From: Sternotherus odoratus
Taxonomy: Eukaryota; Chordata; Testudines; Kinosternidae
DNA: 64,000 bases
Reading direction: 5' to 3'
Assembly (NCBI GenBank): GCA_032164245.1
Contig: JAVMKO010000003.1
Location: 66,720,390 to 66,784,389 of the forward strand
A program made the position numbers and the translations under genes. This document shows, one piece after another, positions 1 through 15,100 of this stretch. Each line of letters starts with the position of its first letter. The first letter of the stretch is position 1. The notes beneath the pieces were generated by a model that was not told the DNA's origin, made no database searches, and worked only from the letters and a program-made list of their open reading frames with translations.

Positions 1-126
1 GGAGCTACAAAAAATGATTGACAGCCTTCAAAATCCTATGGATCCTAACAAAGTTGCCCAACTGCTAATCATTCAAAGAGAAGTTCTGTTTCTGCAGTTT
101 GATGCAGCAGTCAAACATTTATTACG
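1..126 (+). CDS. CCDC162: CCDC162 exon (partial, window edge)
   Basis: Reads in frame from base 2 as [17 protein letters not shown] and onward to FDAAVKHLL. Donor GTGAGA follows base 126; the exon ends with two bases of an Arg codon. The exon continues upstream of the window. Confidence 0.85.
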
Positions 127-3100
127 GTGAGAGTTAAAAGTGCTAATTCTGAAAAATTATCTCTGCCTGGCTCTTTTATAAAGTACTATGACCGGGTTTT
201 CATTCAGTTCAAGAGGAAGGAGCTGTCTTAACACAAGTAGAAAAGATGAATTTAAAACAGCTGTATATAGTTCATCTATCAATTGACAGATTCCTTATCT
301 GCTATATTTAAGAGAATTTCATTTTAGCCTATCTGAGTACAGCTTATCTGTGAATGTGAGGCTTATTGGTAGTGTTCCTGTAATCATGTGCATTAGACAT
401 TCAAAAGAGAATTTTCTTAACCTGTGTGTGTATATATACGTATGAAATGATTTACAGTGTTGATAGATTATGGGTACTGCCACCCAGCACAGAGGGATAG
501 TAGGGAGTAACTCCAACTCCCTCCCCTTTCAATTGCTGTTCTGTAGTATTCTTTGATTAGTGTGGGAAGATGATGTAAATACAGCACTGACTTGTTGACA
601 GATTACAGATCCACAGGGAACCAGAACTAAAAAAACAGGCTCGTTTGCTTTATCTTTTACTCACTTAGGCACTGTGAGCAATTGGTTAGGAAAACATTTC
701 ACTTTGATAAAGATTAGTATGCTGATAGGAAATTAAAGCAAACACAAATATTCTGTATGCTACATCTGTATCACTTCTTTATTGAGAGCATGATTAAAGT
801 TCATTTTCTCCAAACTGGGGTTATAATACAAGTGAGAGCATAGTGACACTAAAATGCATATTGCTTTCTTATGAGTCCTTTGACATATTCCATCTGGGAA
901 TGCTCTGAGGTGTCCTTAAAACTTCTCTGACAACTCCTTTATTGCTAAAAATACTCTATTTATTTTATTTATTTATTACTTGTACAGCACCATATGTGCA
1001 CATGTAACATGCAAAAAGACAGGGTCCCTGCCCCAAAGAGCTTAAAATTAAAGGGTGATGAACACTTCCTGAGAGAACAGATGAGGGTGCAGGAAATAGT
1101 TTGGCTTCAGGCTTTGAGTTAAAAGGTGTGCAAAAAATGTGGGGATGAGAAATGTCTGTAGCAAAGAGATTCAAATGAACATAGAGCTATTGTATATTTA
1201 GGCCGAATTTCAGTTTAGTTTTTGGATGTTTTATTTATATAGTGTGTGTTTATAGAGTACATAACAAAGTATCATTGTGTCTCTTTGGAAGAACACACTA
1301 TGGATCTGGGATCTCTTTGCTCATATGCTCTTAGCATTTAGACGTTACAGAAATGTTTCACTTTTCAGGCTGGAGTCAAAAATGGGGAAAGTAAGGATGG
1401 TGTCTTCCCTATAACTTTTAGCCTAGAGGTTAGGGTACTCACCTCAGATGTGCAAGACCCAGTTCAATCCCACTATCCTCTGCCTGATGTGGAGAAAAGA
1501 TTTAAATTAGGATCTTCCCCACATTGCAGGAGTATCCTAGCTACTGGACTAAGGATATTCTGGGGTGGGGTGCTCTCAATCCCTCTTGTTGAACGTAAAT
1601 CTCTACATCCTAGGCAAGTGCCCTAAACTCCAGGCTCTAGGGTCACTCTTTCCCTATCCTAATGCCTGTGGCAATTCATAGTAATTTGTTTACTGGATTT
1701 TTTTCAGTTTGCCCCCAAAATGGGGCCATGCGGGTGCCCATAGTGGTGTCACTGGTCTGGAGGTATATATTGTCACCATATCTGAAATAATTGTGCGCGA
1801 GGATAAAATCACAGAGCTCAGCGACCAGTTGTGCTGTGGCATCATCAGGGATACTATTCCTGACTGCTTGTGTATGGGATGTTTGTGTAGAGAGCTTCTG
1901 CATCCATGGTGGCTAGGATGCTGTTTTCTGGAAGATCACCAATGCATTCTAGTTTTCTCAGGAAGTTGGTGGTGTCATGGAGATAACCGGGAGTGCTGGG
2001 CGTAGGGTCTGAATAGAGGGTCCACATATCCGGACAGTCCTTCAGTGAGAGTGCCAATGCCCGAGATGACGGGGCGTCCAGGATTTCCAGGTTTCTGGAT
2101 CTTGGGTAGCAGATAGAATAACCCCGGTCAGGACTCCAAGGGTATGTTGATTTGTTCCTGTGTTAGTGTAGGGAGTGTCCTGAGTAGATGGTGCAGTTTC
2201 TTAGTGTATTCCTCAATGGGATTGGAGGAAAGTGGCCTGTAGAATTTGGTATTGGAGAGTTGTGTGACAGCCTCCTTTGGTAGTCAGACCTGTTCTTGAT
2301 GACAACAGCACCTCCTTTATCAGCCTCTTTGGTTATAATGTCAGAGTTGCTGCTGAGGCTGTGGATGGCATTGCGCTCTGTACAGCTTAAGTTATGAGGC
2401 AAGCGATGTTGTTTTTCCACAATTTCTGCCTGTGCTTGTCAGCTGAAGCATTCTATGCATAGGTCCAGACTTTCATTTTGACCCTAAGGAGGAGTCCATG
2501 TGGAGTTATTCTTGTGCTGTTGGTGGGAGGGTATCTGTGTATCAGTGTGCTGTTCAGTGTTATCTTGAAAGTATTCTATGAGTCGGAGATGGCAAAAGTA
2601 GGCTTCCAGATCACCGCAGAACTGTATCATGTTTGTGGGGGTGGTGGGGCAAAAAGAAAGTCCCTGAGATAGGACAAACTCTTCTGCTGGGCTGAGTGTG
2701 TAGCTGGATAGATTGATGATATTGCTGGGTGAGTTCGGAGTACCACTGTGTGGCCTCATGTAGCAGGTAGGATTTTAGACAGCTTACAGTCCTTTTTCCT
2801 TTGTAGAGAGGTGAAGTGTTTGATGTAGATCTCCTGTGTTATATTAGTAAAGTCAGTTTGTGTGGAAGGTAGGGTGACCAGACAGCAAGTGTGAAAAATC
2901 GAAACAGTGGGTTGGGAGTAGGAGCCTATATCAGAAAAAGACCCCAAAATCCAGACTTTCCCTATAAAATCAGGACATCTGGTCACTCTAGTGGAAGGTT
3001 GGTTATTTATGAAAGTCTCCAGGTTGGAGAGTTATTTTCTGATGTTTTCTTGTTTGCTGTACAGGATGCTGATCAGGTGGTTCCTCAGTTTCTTAGATAG

Positions 3101-6100
3101 TGTTTGGCATAATCTCTCACTGTGGTCTGTACAGTATGTAGATAACAATGGATTTTTCACCTTCAGTCCATTTGGTATGATGTACATCCATTTGCATTTG
3201 GAAAGGAAGATGATATCCGTCTGTACTTGTGCAAGTTTCTTCATGAGGTTGATGGATTTCCATCAACGGAAATTGGATGGATTAAACAAAGACTGTGAAT
3301 GGCTAGTCAACTACAAAAGCAGTTTCTCCTCCTTTGGTGTTCATACCTCCAGATCAACTGCTAGAAGAGTACCTCATCCTCCCTGATTGAGCTAACCTCA
3401 TTATCTCTAGCCTGATTCCTGCCTGCATATTTAGACCTGCCTCTGGTCATTTCCACTGCATGCATCTGATAAAGTGGGTATTCACCCACGAAAGCTTATG
3501 TTCTAATACCTCTGTTAGTCTATAAGGTGCCACAGGACGCGTTGTCACTTTTGAAGATCCATACTAACACAGCTACCCCTCTGATACTAGTGTGGACTAA
3601 AACGAACACTCCTCTGATGTGGATAAAACACCAGACAAGCCTTTAGCTTTTCACTACATACAAAACTAACAGTCAGTTGCAGGTCACTGCCCATGACTGT
3701 GATGTTCAGTATATTAATATGAAAGTGTAAGCTAGGTACAGACTGTATTTCAAAAAAAGATTGTATAAAGATGGTATTTAAAAAGTGATTTTGGTGTCTC
3801 TTCAGAGAAGTGTATTTGTCCTCTGGGAATATTTTGGCTTACCAGAGTGTTACAGACAGTATGCACCATGGGCTGCCTCCCCTGAGTAACTCTGCAGTAA
3901 GGAGTGTGTTTGCCTCACAGCTCTGGCTCCCACAGCTACTGGACCCATGCAGCCCCACAGTGAGTAAAATGTACTTTCAAAGAATGTCTGATTTGATTTG
4001 TTTCCTGTTTGTACTTGGGTGCTGAGGAGAGAAGTCGTTCAGTTCTTGCTGTGATACTCCATTCTGTGGTAGCACAGAACTTAGCACGTAGTGACTTTTC
4101 ATTTCTATGATCATAGTCAATTTCACTTTGTCATTGGGGTCCCCAGAAAAATCCACTAATCAGCAAGTAATCAAAAAAACAAAAAAATAGAAGAGAACTA
4201 TTACTGTAAGGCATCATATCCTTTGCATCCAAAGTAGGATTATTCCCTACACTCTATGTTGGGTCATTTTATCTACCCTAATTGTAATGCTGGACCTTCC
4301 ACTACCTTCCTGTTGTGGGTCATCAGAAGTATTAAAGAAGAAGGCTAGTCATAGGCCTGATACAAAGCCTACTGAACTTAACTTTCCATTGACTTCTTTG
4401 GATTAGGCCCATAGATGTTAGGGTTAGTAGATGTTTCCAGATATTCAGTTTAAACTTTCCTTTGCTCATTTTCATCCTAATACTCCTAGCAATACCCCCA
4501 TTGGATCACCCTAACTGACTACTTTCCAACCTTGGTGTTGCACCTTTTAAATCCTTACAGAATTGTGAAACTTCTGCAGTCGGTATCTTGTTCTCAGTGG
4601 TTCGCAAACTGGGGTCTGTGAGTCATGTCTGGGGCTGCTGGCTCCGCTGATCAACTCCTTCAAAACCAAAGATAATGAATTTTTAAAAACGTGAACTTAA
4701 TGTTAAATCCGACACCAGCTTCCAACAATCCAGGAAATGTAGGGTAAAGATAATAGTCCCTTAACTCATCCCATTGTTATCTCAGTAGTCCTTTTATATC
4801 TTATATAGTTCCAATTATACACTTATCTGCAACTCATGCAAAGAACTCAAAGCATGCATGGTATATTACAGACTAAGCAGCAGCCTGCACAGTGAATTTT
4901 CATCCTCAGCTCAAGTTAGATGAATCCTTTATTATTGTTTGAAAGTTATTTTTGTGCTTCTGAATGTTATCTGAATTGTTTTAGACATTGATGCTGTTTC
5001 CTTGGAGGACATTTCTAGTAGATGGAGGACCGTTTCCAGTCACTATCAGCAATCTAAATACCATAAATTACAACATGCAGGTATGGTGAATTCTACTTGT
5101 TGTACATCCAAAAGTTACTGTCTCCAAAGGCACAGTGCCAATATGAAAATTGTCCTGCATTAAAACAAGCCCTTCCCTGTGATAGTAACACATTATTCTG
5201 TCATTTCAAAAACCCAAATTATTTTACCATTCACTATTTGTTTGTTTATTTTAAAAAACTGCTGCTGTTGGACAATGAAATTGAACTACGCTATTTCATT
5301 TTTTGGTTCCCCTGCAGCTACCACAATGCTGCTGTTCTTGGGTAACAAAGTTCTTCCGTGACTTTTAGGTCCACAGCGCCAGAGGCTTCTAGTAGAATCC
5401 ATCTGTTCGTATAAATGGATGGAGAACTTTTAAAGTAATTGTACTAACAATAACTCATTACCGTAGTTACTCACTGAGATCTGACTGGGTAACCTAAAAA
5501 AATCACCAGATGTGTCTCCTCCTCTAGTTGTGCCTGTGCAGACTGAATGATGACGACCGAAGAGTTGCTCATGGGGTGCTGGTCGGGGTGCAGTTTCTAA
5601 TGGAGGATATACTGCAGAGTACTTATGATGGTGTTATGGAAGATCATGCTGAATGGCAAACTGCTGTAGATAAGAAAAAACAGGTACCTCAGACAAATTA
5701 ATTCATTTAGACTATACAGCTTGGAGTGGTTCCTCCCTGTCTGCCTCAGAGGAAGGCCATTTCGCCTCGCGATGCCCCCTAGCAGCTGATACCACATTAA
5801 TTCCCTGTCAAATGGCTAAGTGTCATGAAAGAGTCTAGGGCCCACTGGTGAGGGGCAGGGCAATTAGCAGTCTATCTGCCAGCTTCTCTGACTGGGGCAG
5901 ACAGCAAACACAGGCTATGTCTACACTAGTGAGCTTACAGTGGTACATCTCTCGTGTAGCTGCTTTGTGCCAATGGGAGAGAGCTCTCCTGTCCGTATAA
6001 TTAAACTGCTCCCAATAAGTAGCGGTAGTTATGTCAGCGGGAGTAGCTCTTGCATTGACATATTGCTGTGCACAGAACCACTTATGACGGCAAAACATAC

Positions 6101-9100
6101 GCCTTTCTGAGATGTGTTCTTTTTCACACCCTGGAGTGACAGAAGTTTTGCTGACATAAGTGGTAGTGCAGACATGGCCACAGTCAGGCTCAAGCCCTCT
6201 GAGCAAGGGAGAGCAGGCACAGTCTATTGCCCAGCTCTCTGACTGTGGCAGACAGCAAACGCACACAAGCCATCCAGCCTAAGATGGGTAGGCCACTGCC
6301 CTGAGCTGGAGGCCCTGCCTCTTATACTTCCTGTTCTGCCTAACATGCAGGTATGGTGAATTCTACTTGTTGTACATCCAAAGTTACTGTTTCCAAAGGC
6401 GGGTCTGGCCTGGCTTGCCACGGAGGGTGAGGAGTGGTTCCTCTCTGACAGCCTGTGTGGGAGACCAGTCCGCCTCGCTGCACAGCTCTTATGAAAAACT
6501 CCCTTGGACTTCGTGAATCTTGGGAGTGTAGCATAAAAGAGTGGCCCTTTTAGTTATACTGCAATAGTCTGTCATGCTCTTGAATGCATGATGGGATGTA
6601 ATGTGTTTCAAAGCTTTTAGACTGTAGATGAGAATGAGGAGAACCACAGTGACAGAGCCCATTAGAAGGGTTGCTGGTGCCCACCATCCAGCTAATGTAC
6701 TTACTGCCATCAGAAACTGGGGGACAAAGCAGGGCCTCTTCACTTTCCTCACTTGTGCCTCCTTATCTGTCCCTTAACAAGAGCTGTTCGATGCAGAGAG
6801 GCCTGGCCCCCTTGTATAACAAGGATTGATAGTTAAGAAGAGAACTGGATCCTTCTGGCTGTACTTCAAATAACATTTGCACAATGGATAAAAATGTGGT
6901 GAATGGTCATTGGGGAGCATTAAGCCTTTCCAGAACCTACCACAAAGGTTTGGTTCAGGGGATGGGCTGATCCATTTCTGATGGAAAGCAGATATATCTA
7001 CCGGTTAGTAAACACATAAGTGTGCAGTGATACACATAAGTGTGCCAGGATGTGTGAGTGTGGAGAAATGTACAAAGAGAACGAGTTATTTATTTTTTAA
7101 TAGGGGCTGTTTCCTTCAGGACTTGAGCTGAGGATCTGAGTTTTTAAAGATATTTTTCTCAACAGCAGGGAGTTTTATTGAGGCAGCTGACTCAAGGAAA
7201 GTGGCAATAAGATGAAAGATTTGTGTGTGTGTTTTAGCCTTGTCTTTTCTATAGTCCGCTCATTGCAGTGAAAAAATAGCCAGCATTTTACGTGTGCTAG
7301 ATTTTGTAGGGCAGTAGGGTATGGAAACACTTATAGGAGGTTGTAAGTTTTTTTTTTTTTTTTACTCAATCTCTAATAAGCGTACAGTGGCTTATCTCAT
7401 TTTATTAAACAACGAAGTGTATGATATGAGATTGTAACAAAATGTCTCCCATAATAATTTCATTAGAATTTGGAAGAAATGGAGGACTCGCATGCCAGTT
7501 TGTCAGAGAGCAGCAGAAAGACTTGCAAAGCTCTGCCAAGGCCCCGCGATCCAGTTAGTTCGCGTGCATTGCTGAGATCTTTTCTGATAAAATGGAAGCA
7601 ATTGGAAGTATTAAAGGCAGAATGGGGTAGACTTAAACTGAAAGTCGAGGATATCAATACAGTTCCTCTTTACAAACAGTTTGCTGAGCTATATGGGTGA
7701 GTTTCATTCTGATGTAAAAGTATTCTAGGCTGGAGTGCTTATGAAAGTTAAAAACAATAAATGCCTGTAGTACCGTTCTTCACACTGTTCTCCTTATTCT
7801 TATCCTGTTTGTTTGCTCTCTTTTAGTTCTACCTTTCTTTAGTTTGGTACAAAATTGATAATTATTCTAATATCTTTGCTTTATCTTTAGAATAGGATTT
7901 TTGATCTGCTCTGATCTTCTTTCTACCTGAATTGTTCATTAGTAAGGTTGTTCCAGATATATTCCTGTGGCCTTTCAGTGACTCTATTATTTCTACCTGT
8001 CTCTTTAGGACATTCAGATCAATGTTACATATAGTACTTTTAAAAATTGACATTCCTGAAGCTGATTTTTAATTAAATGGAAGTGTACCAGGATTCTTTC
8101 TAATTGTCCTACTTGCTTGGCCTGAATAATGTGCATTAGAAAATCTGGCAAGTTTTCTTTAAAGGGACACTTACTAACAGCCCAAAACTATATATTTTTA
8201 AAAATTGTGATAAGGCATTGCCCTCCAGGTCCCCTGAAATAAAATCTATTACCAAAACAAGCAACATAATGAAAATAAAAGTTTGCTGGTTAATACAGTC
8301 TAGGTAGTGAGTGGTTTGGGGATACTGGAAAACAGGATTCTCACAAAATGGGGCAGAGAAGCAGTGTCTGTTTGTGTCCTTGCAAATCCAAAATATTTGT
8401 CTTAGTGTGTTAGTTTGTTTCTTTAACAAACTGGTCTCAGGTCTCTCTCAATTCTAGTCATCAGATATCAAAGTGCCACCTAATACCTCCACTGTATTGT
8501 TCTTTGTGACATGTTGTGTTGCTATCTTCAGATTATCCTGAGATCACTCAGATGCCAATTTTATGCCCCTACTAGCTGGTATAACCCTGTTGTTAAACTA
8601 GCAATTTACAGTAGAAATACTGATTCGCTGTTATCTCTAGTGACTTGAGAGAAGAAATACTAAAATATCATCGTTATTTATACTTACATAAAAGGAGACC
8701 TCCCTATTTACATCTACAAATCCCTGAAGACAGAAGCATATCTGAGTACGATGGCATACCAATTTTCTACTGTGCCCAGTATGCATTGTGCAGCAGGGTG
8801 GGGCTGTCAGAGAGGTGATTGCAGCTTTCTAGTTTTCAAATTAATCCAATGCTGACCTCAGTTCTGACGCACTTTAGAGCAGTCTGTGAGATATACTCGC
8901 CCGTGGTAGCAGGTAAAGGTTCTCAAGGAGCTGTCTGCCAGTTGAGCATAGCTAACATGTAGTAATGCTCCTGCCACACTCCCTCCTGCCCTGACACATC
9001 CCTATAGTGAGTCCAGAGAAGAAGGGTGGCATATGAGCAAGCCATGCCAGATTAATGCCAATTTAGGATTTACCCATGTTGAGGAGTTTTCAGGTAGCCT

Positions 9101-12100
9101 AATCTGGCTCCTGAGCACAGTGCAGGTCAGGGAAGGGAGCGAGAATCTGGTGATACAATGTCTTCATTGCGCATCCGGAAGAAGAGAAGAAATTGCCAGG
9201 GCTGGGGAGCTGCAGGAGCAAGACCCACCTGCAATACCCAGACCCACTTACTGGTATAGCATTGGGATTTGTAAGATCTGTGTGCTTGCTGGGGCTGGGA
9301 TCTCTGCCCCCTGTAGAGCTTATACATTCTGCAGAGGGAGAGAGCCTTTAGTTCCAGGAACATGTACAGCACTTGAGCTCAACCTGCTCCTACAGCATTG
9401 TGAAACTCTTCAGGAGGAGTCCTGGGAAGCTGGGGGCAGGGATTCTTCGTGCTAAATGTGTGGCGGGACACTTCTCCCACACATTTGGCAGCTGTGGCTC
9501 CAGCAATCACTCTCTTGCTCTATCCTCACTGTTTCAGGGCTATGCTAATTTGTGCCTATGTAGCTGCCAAGGGACTGATGTGTGGTAGTCATGATCACTG
9601 GGGTACAGTGCTGTAGGATTTTGATGTGTATATATTTTGTGAATGGAAACAACAGCTCTGTGGAAAGTGATGGTAAAATACCACACTCACCCCCTTCATC
9701 AGGGAAAGTTTCTATACATCTTGAGCAAATGAAGTTTTCAGGTTCTGCAGATGTCTGTGTCTAATGCAATCAATGGTGTCAAATGTAACCTGGTACCTGT
9801 GCCCTTTTGTCAATTGCTCCTCTTGTTGTTTAGAGACATAAAGGGACCTTTCAGTATTTAGGCTGGCACTGACGACTGTAGGGAGGCTGGCACTGTTTCT
9901 ACCTAGCAAATGCCATCAGATATGAGAGGGCAACATGGGGAAGTGTCTACATCTATTTGGTTGTTAGGGGAGAAGTTTTTACCGGCAACCAGAATTCTCT
10001 GCTTTGTTTTAGCTCTTCCTGCTTCATCCAATAAACTTTTATTTTTCTATAACAGGGGTCTCAAACATGCGGCCCGGGGGCCGCATGTGGCCCGCGAAGC
10101 CCTTCCCTGTGGCCCGCCATGCTTCCTGGCGCCCCTCCCCCCCCATAGCAGTTTGCGGGAGGGAGGGGCCACGAGTGGGGAGCATGTCAGTGATGCGGCC
10201 CTCGGGCCAATGCACTAGTCCTCATGCGGCTCTTGTGGTCATTTGAGTTTGAGACCCCTGTTCTATAACTATTGAAAAAAGAAGTGATGTAATGCGAGAT
10301 TCAGTATCACATGATTGGTCCACACAGAAAATCCTGCTCTGCTAGCAGGGCTTCCCGACAGGTTGACAGAGGATAGTAAAATGAGTCCTGGTGCTTATGT
10401 GACAGGGGAGGGGACGGTAAAGGTACATTTGGCCCAAAAGAGAGAAATACAGAAGAGACTGAAAATACTGTTGAGCGGGAACATGTGTAACACCTTTGTC
10501 TGGGTTTCTTTAGCACTGACATCCTATACCCTGCTATGAGAGCCATCGCCAGGCACATGGGCACAGAAGATGAGTTTGAAGGACTTGTAACAGGCTCTCA
10601 GTCTATACTTCCCCCAAAAGGAGCATCAGAAATTGAAGTCAAAACACGTCAGGTAAAGGGGGGAGTGCTGTTGGCCAACATGGAACCATTAAACCCATGG
10701 GGGGCCTAAACAGGGTCACTTGATAGGTCAAGCAAACTCGGATCTCTGCTGCAAGGCCCACGACTCAATGCCCTGCAGCAGCATAAAGCAGCTGTAATGG
10801 ACTAGTGAACCTGACCCCCAAAGTACTCCTGGTGCAGAATTGGACACAATATAACTTCCCTAAATTATCTGTGTGGTTTTTAAACTTACTTTTTAAAAAA
10901 CTGAAAATTGGCAAAGCACAGCAGATGAGGTACAATAAGCATAGAGAGTTAATGTGAATAATTTACTGTATACTTACTGTAGCTTCAAAAACTGCTGGAA
11001 AGTCTAGAAATACACATGATTCATGAGGTGAAAAAGAAAATTAACCAGGAGATGACACTAGTCACATCTGAAAGAGCAAGAGCAGGAAGTGGCCTCCCTA
11101 CAGGTAAGGTGTTAAAGTGTGTTTTTATATCTAGCCTCCCCCCACCACCACCTCTTTTCTGTGTAGGAAGCATGCCAAACATGGGAAGCCCAATCCTACA
11201 GCCTTTACATATGTGTGGGAGCTCTAGAAGGACTTGAGTTACGATAGGCTTACCAGTTTTGTAGCTAATATGGGTGCAGGGCTTCTTCCATCCATTTTCC
11301 CATTGGGGAACATGCATCCCTAGCAGCACATGAGGGTGGAGTGCAAGGATTCTATCCAGCCCTTGTGCAAGGTGGTAAGGTTTCTGTGTATCCTTCCTGC
11401 TTCCCTTTGCACCCATTGAAAAGCCAAGAACAATTTAGCCAACATACAGTGAAATCATTAGTGAAAATTTACCATCATCACATAAAACTCCTTTCAGGTT
11501 TTGATAAAGCCCAGCCCTTTATGTGAAAATGCCCATACCTTGACTATACCACCATGTGATGAAGACTTATACACTGGGGTTTCAAGCACCTGGCCAACCA
11601 TACTTATCCCCAGCCTGCTCAGCCTGATTCAAATGCTGCAAAATCTAAGCTTTGACTTTGTTTTTATAAAGCAAGTTTTAACCATAAGTATTGCAAAGAA
11701 AGCTATGAGCTGTGTGTGCCAAACTAACTCAAACTTTTCTTCCTGAGTCTGCAGACAGCTTGACATTGCTCCCACTTATCTCATTGGGGTGTCAATGCTT
11801 TAGCCAAATGATGACACTTTAAAAGCCAGACTTCCAAGTAATTTAAGTGCATAACTATGCACTTTAATTTATACATTTAGGATAACTGTATGTGCAGATC
11901 CGGTAAGTGCATGCACAAATGGTTAAACAAGCAAGCAGTGGAACTAATGGTAGTTCTAAAAATGGCCGACACCATTTCCCCCCACAGACCGATGTTGAAT
12001 GCAACAGTAATTTTTCTACCCAAATATATAGTTACTACATAAAAAGCCATATTCTACTCTTAATTTTCATGCAAAGCTCTTATTATCAGTGAATGATCAA

Positions 12101-15100
12101 CTGTGGATAGGGCCCTAACCGGTGGACCTGGCCCCTAACAAAAAATATATTTTAGCCCTATTGACACCATGTATTTAACACCCCTGCTCACAGAATCACA
12201 ATCTGTTTGTGTTGATGGTTGCTTTCTGTTGCATACAGTTTTAGAAAAATTGAGAAATCCTAAACCACAAATTGGAAAATGGTATCATTTTACAGGGATT
12301 AAAGAGGGATCAATATTTTGTGACAGACATCTGTTGATGTATTATTTGTTTTGTTTTTTTTCCCTTGCTTGTCCAGAGCTCTGGAAGCATCAAGTCATGC
12401 AAGAAAACTTCTCAGTTGTAAGACCACAAATAGTCGAAACATTTGTTCAAAGACTAATGGAAAATTACCAAGAATCTGATGTGGAGGTACATATATTGTG
12501 TTTCTATCCAGGCATAACTAATCTTTATTTACATCTTTACTTATTAAAACCTGTCAGTCAGTGACGCATAAGGGAAACATCCTCTCTTAAACTTAAGAGT
12601 TTATGTTCAGATTATGATGTTAGCAATGTGATCTTGTGTATTACATATGACACTGGCACCCTGTCATGTGATTTTGTTCAGATCTCACAATTGTAGTAAG
12701 GTTAGACGGATTAGAGGCTTCTAAGCGACTATAGGGAAGTAGTGTTGGGGACTCAAAAGGCAGTACTCTTCCTTCTGAGTCCGTACTCAATTAATGTCCC
12801 TGTGTGGTATTAGGAAGTACTCTGTTGCCACTTTAAGTCATTAGAGAACTAATGTATTCATTCTGAGAGTGGGGATGTTGGCCCCAATGTCCTGGGAAGT
12901 TTCGAAAAGGTATTCATTTCCCATGCTATATAGTTGTAATGTGCTTCATGTGTGTATGTGACTCTGCTTTCTGACAGAAGAATGTCAGCCAACTGTGACA
13001 GATGCCTCTGTTTTTGGAGCTGAAGGACAAGGCTTTCAGTCTTAGTTTCTTAGAGATGTTTGTACTTTATGTAGTAATAGTCTGTTCTCTACAACACAGG
13101 GATTTGTCACATATGTTGCACCCTGAGAGTAGAGGGCAATTTCATGGCAGATGAAATAAGCCCTGTATTTAGCTTAAATTTGTAACTTGGAGATCTTTAG
13201 GGATGAAATGTGTTTTATAAATATATGTTCAATTATACTGAAATATTAGGTCATTATCAGACCTGCTACATTGTTTTCATTGAAATGTGATTCAGTATTG
13301 AGATGCATTGCTTGGTTCCTATAGGTAAGCCTGTTCCCCATCCAAATTCTGAGTGAATTGTGTGGTGAGTGGATAAATTTCCTTCCGAGCTCTCCCGTCT
13401 ACAAGTGATCTTATGGAGCTAAGGTCCTGTCTGCACACAAACTTGCAATGGTTTAATTTATCTGCTCCAAACCCCTATGTTGGACCCTCTTATTTCAGTT
13501 TGAGTCCTTGATTTCAATTTAGCATAATTTAGATCCTAACAGATTTAACTAAACTGGAATCATCCTGGTTTAAACCAAAACAAGAATGTCCACATACCTT
13601 TTTGCACAGGTTTAACTAAATCAGTTTAAAAATGCATCTTTGATTAAACAAATGCAACTTTACATGTAGACAAGCGCTATGTTCTGGATGAATCTGCTCG
13701 TCTTTTTGGCAGCATTCCTTCTTTGTATTCAGCAGGGTTTTTGGAAAGTGTCAGGTGCAGAGAAAAGTTTTATTTTTCTCTGAAGTATAATTTCTTATAC
13801 TGAAGAGCAACTAATCATAGAATCATAGAATATTAGGGTTGGAAGGGACCTCTGGAAGTCATCTAGTCCAACCCCCTGTTCAAAGCAGGACCAATCCTCA
13901 ACTAAATCCCCAACTAAATCATCCCAGTCAGGGCTTTGTCAAGCCTGACCTTAAAAACCTCTAAGGAAGGTGATTCTACCACCTCCCTAGGTAACCCATT
14001 CCAGTGATTCACCACCCTCCTAGTGAAAAAGTTTTTCCTAATCTCCACATTAATGGAAAAACTGAAAGTAGGCAAATCCCATATGGGAGCTGATATGACA
14101 TGATATGTCAAAATGAAATACAGAAGCCTTGGGGTGGGGTGCAGAGGTGGACAGGAAATAGATGTAAATACCTGTGTTACCATAGCAGGATATGTCTAAA
14201 ATGACTAAAAACTTAAGTTTGGGGTATCATGGGGTGGTTGTTTTTTCTTTCCAGATTACGTTTAAAAAAAGCCATTTAGAAAACTGCCTCACTGCACTGG
14301 GTTGTGACATCATGGTCAGAGAGCGCAGCAACTTTGAGACTTACTCTATGTTTTATGAAAATCTGCTTCAGCAGGAACATCAGCTACTCTACCAAAAAGA
14401 ACAGGTACATGCCTGGCGCTGATTCTGTATTGTAAAGAGGGGAGAAATGTAAGAGAGATTTTGCAAGATGGGAAGACGTTGCCAAGTAACAATGAAGCTT
14501 TCTGGTAGTAAATTAATCGTAAAATAATTCTGCTGTGCTAGCTTAGTCACAATATGCCTTTGTGCTCTGTTTCAGGAACTGCATGCAGTAGAAGAAGGTG
14601 GAAAGCAGACTGATGTAAACCTTAGTCAGGTTGGTGCTGGTGATTTGTGTTCCAGTAGCATTTTAGAGGGGCAGAGCATTGTATAAACTCATAAAACCAC
14701 CTCTGAGCAAGAGAGCCTTTGTTTGTCATGTTTCTGAGCTTGTAGGTGAACTGCACAATGGCTTTTGATGTTTCTTTGTAGCCCCAACCACTCAGCGAAT
14801 TTTGTTCTTGGCAGAGTATGTGGATGGGAGGCCTTCAAAGAAAATCCACATGGAAATGGTATAAATATTTTATAGGGAGCAGCCTCCTGTCTAACCCAGT
14901 ATTGCACCAATGGCCCATTATAGTTTTGGGGTTCCTGTGCTGCTAGAGTTGTCATCTCTTGAGTGACTTGTAAAACAGAGGTGATAACCATTCATGATAT
15001 GACATGATATGTCAAAATGAAATACAGAAGCCTTGGGGTGGATTGCAGCGGTGGACAGGAAATAGAAGTAAATACCTGTGTTACCATAGCAGGATATGTC

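Noticed and set aside
1420..1600. A functional tRNA gene
   Set aside because: The A-box and B-box are degenerate, there is no cloverleaf or terminator, and the layout is that of a SINE.
4985..5080. Reading this exon as [20 protein letters not shown]
   Set aside because: That frame needs phase 1 at entry, but the previous exon ends in phase 0. The frame giving [15 protein letters not shown] fits both neighbours exactly.
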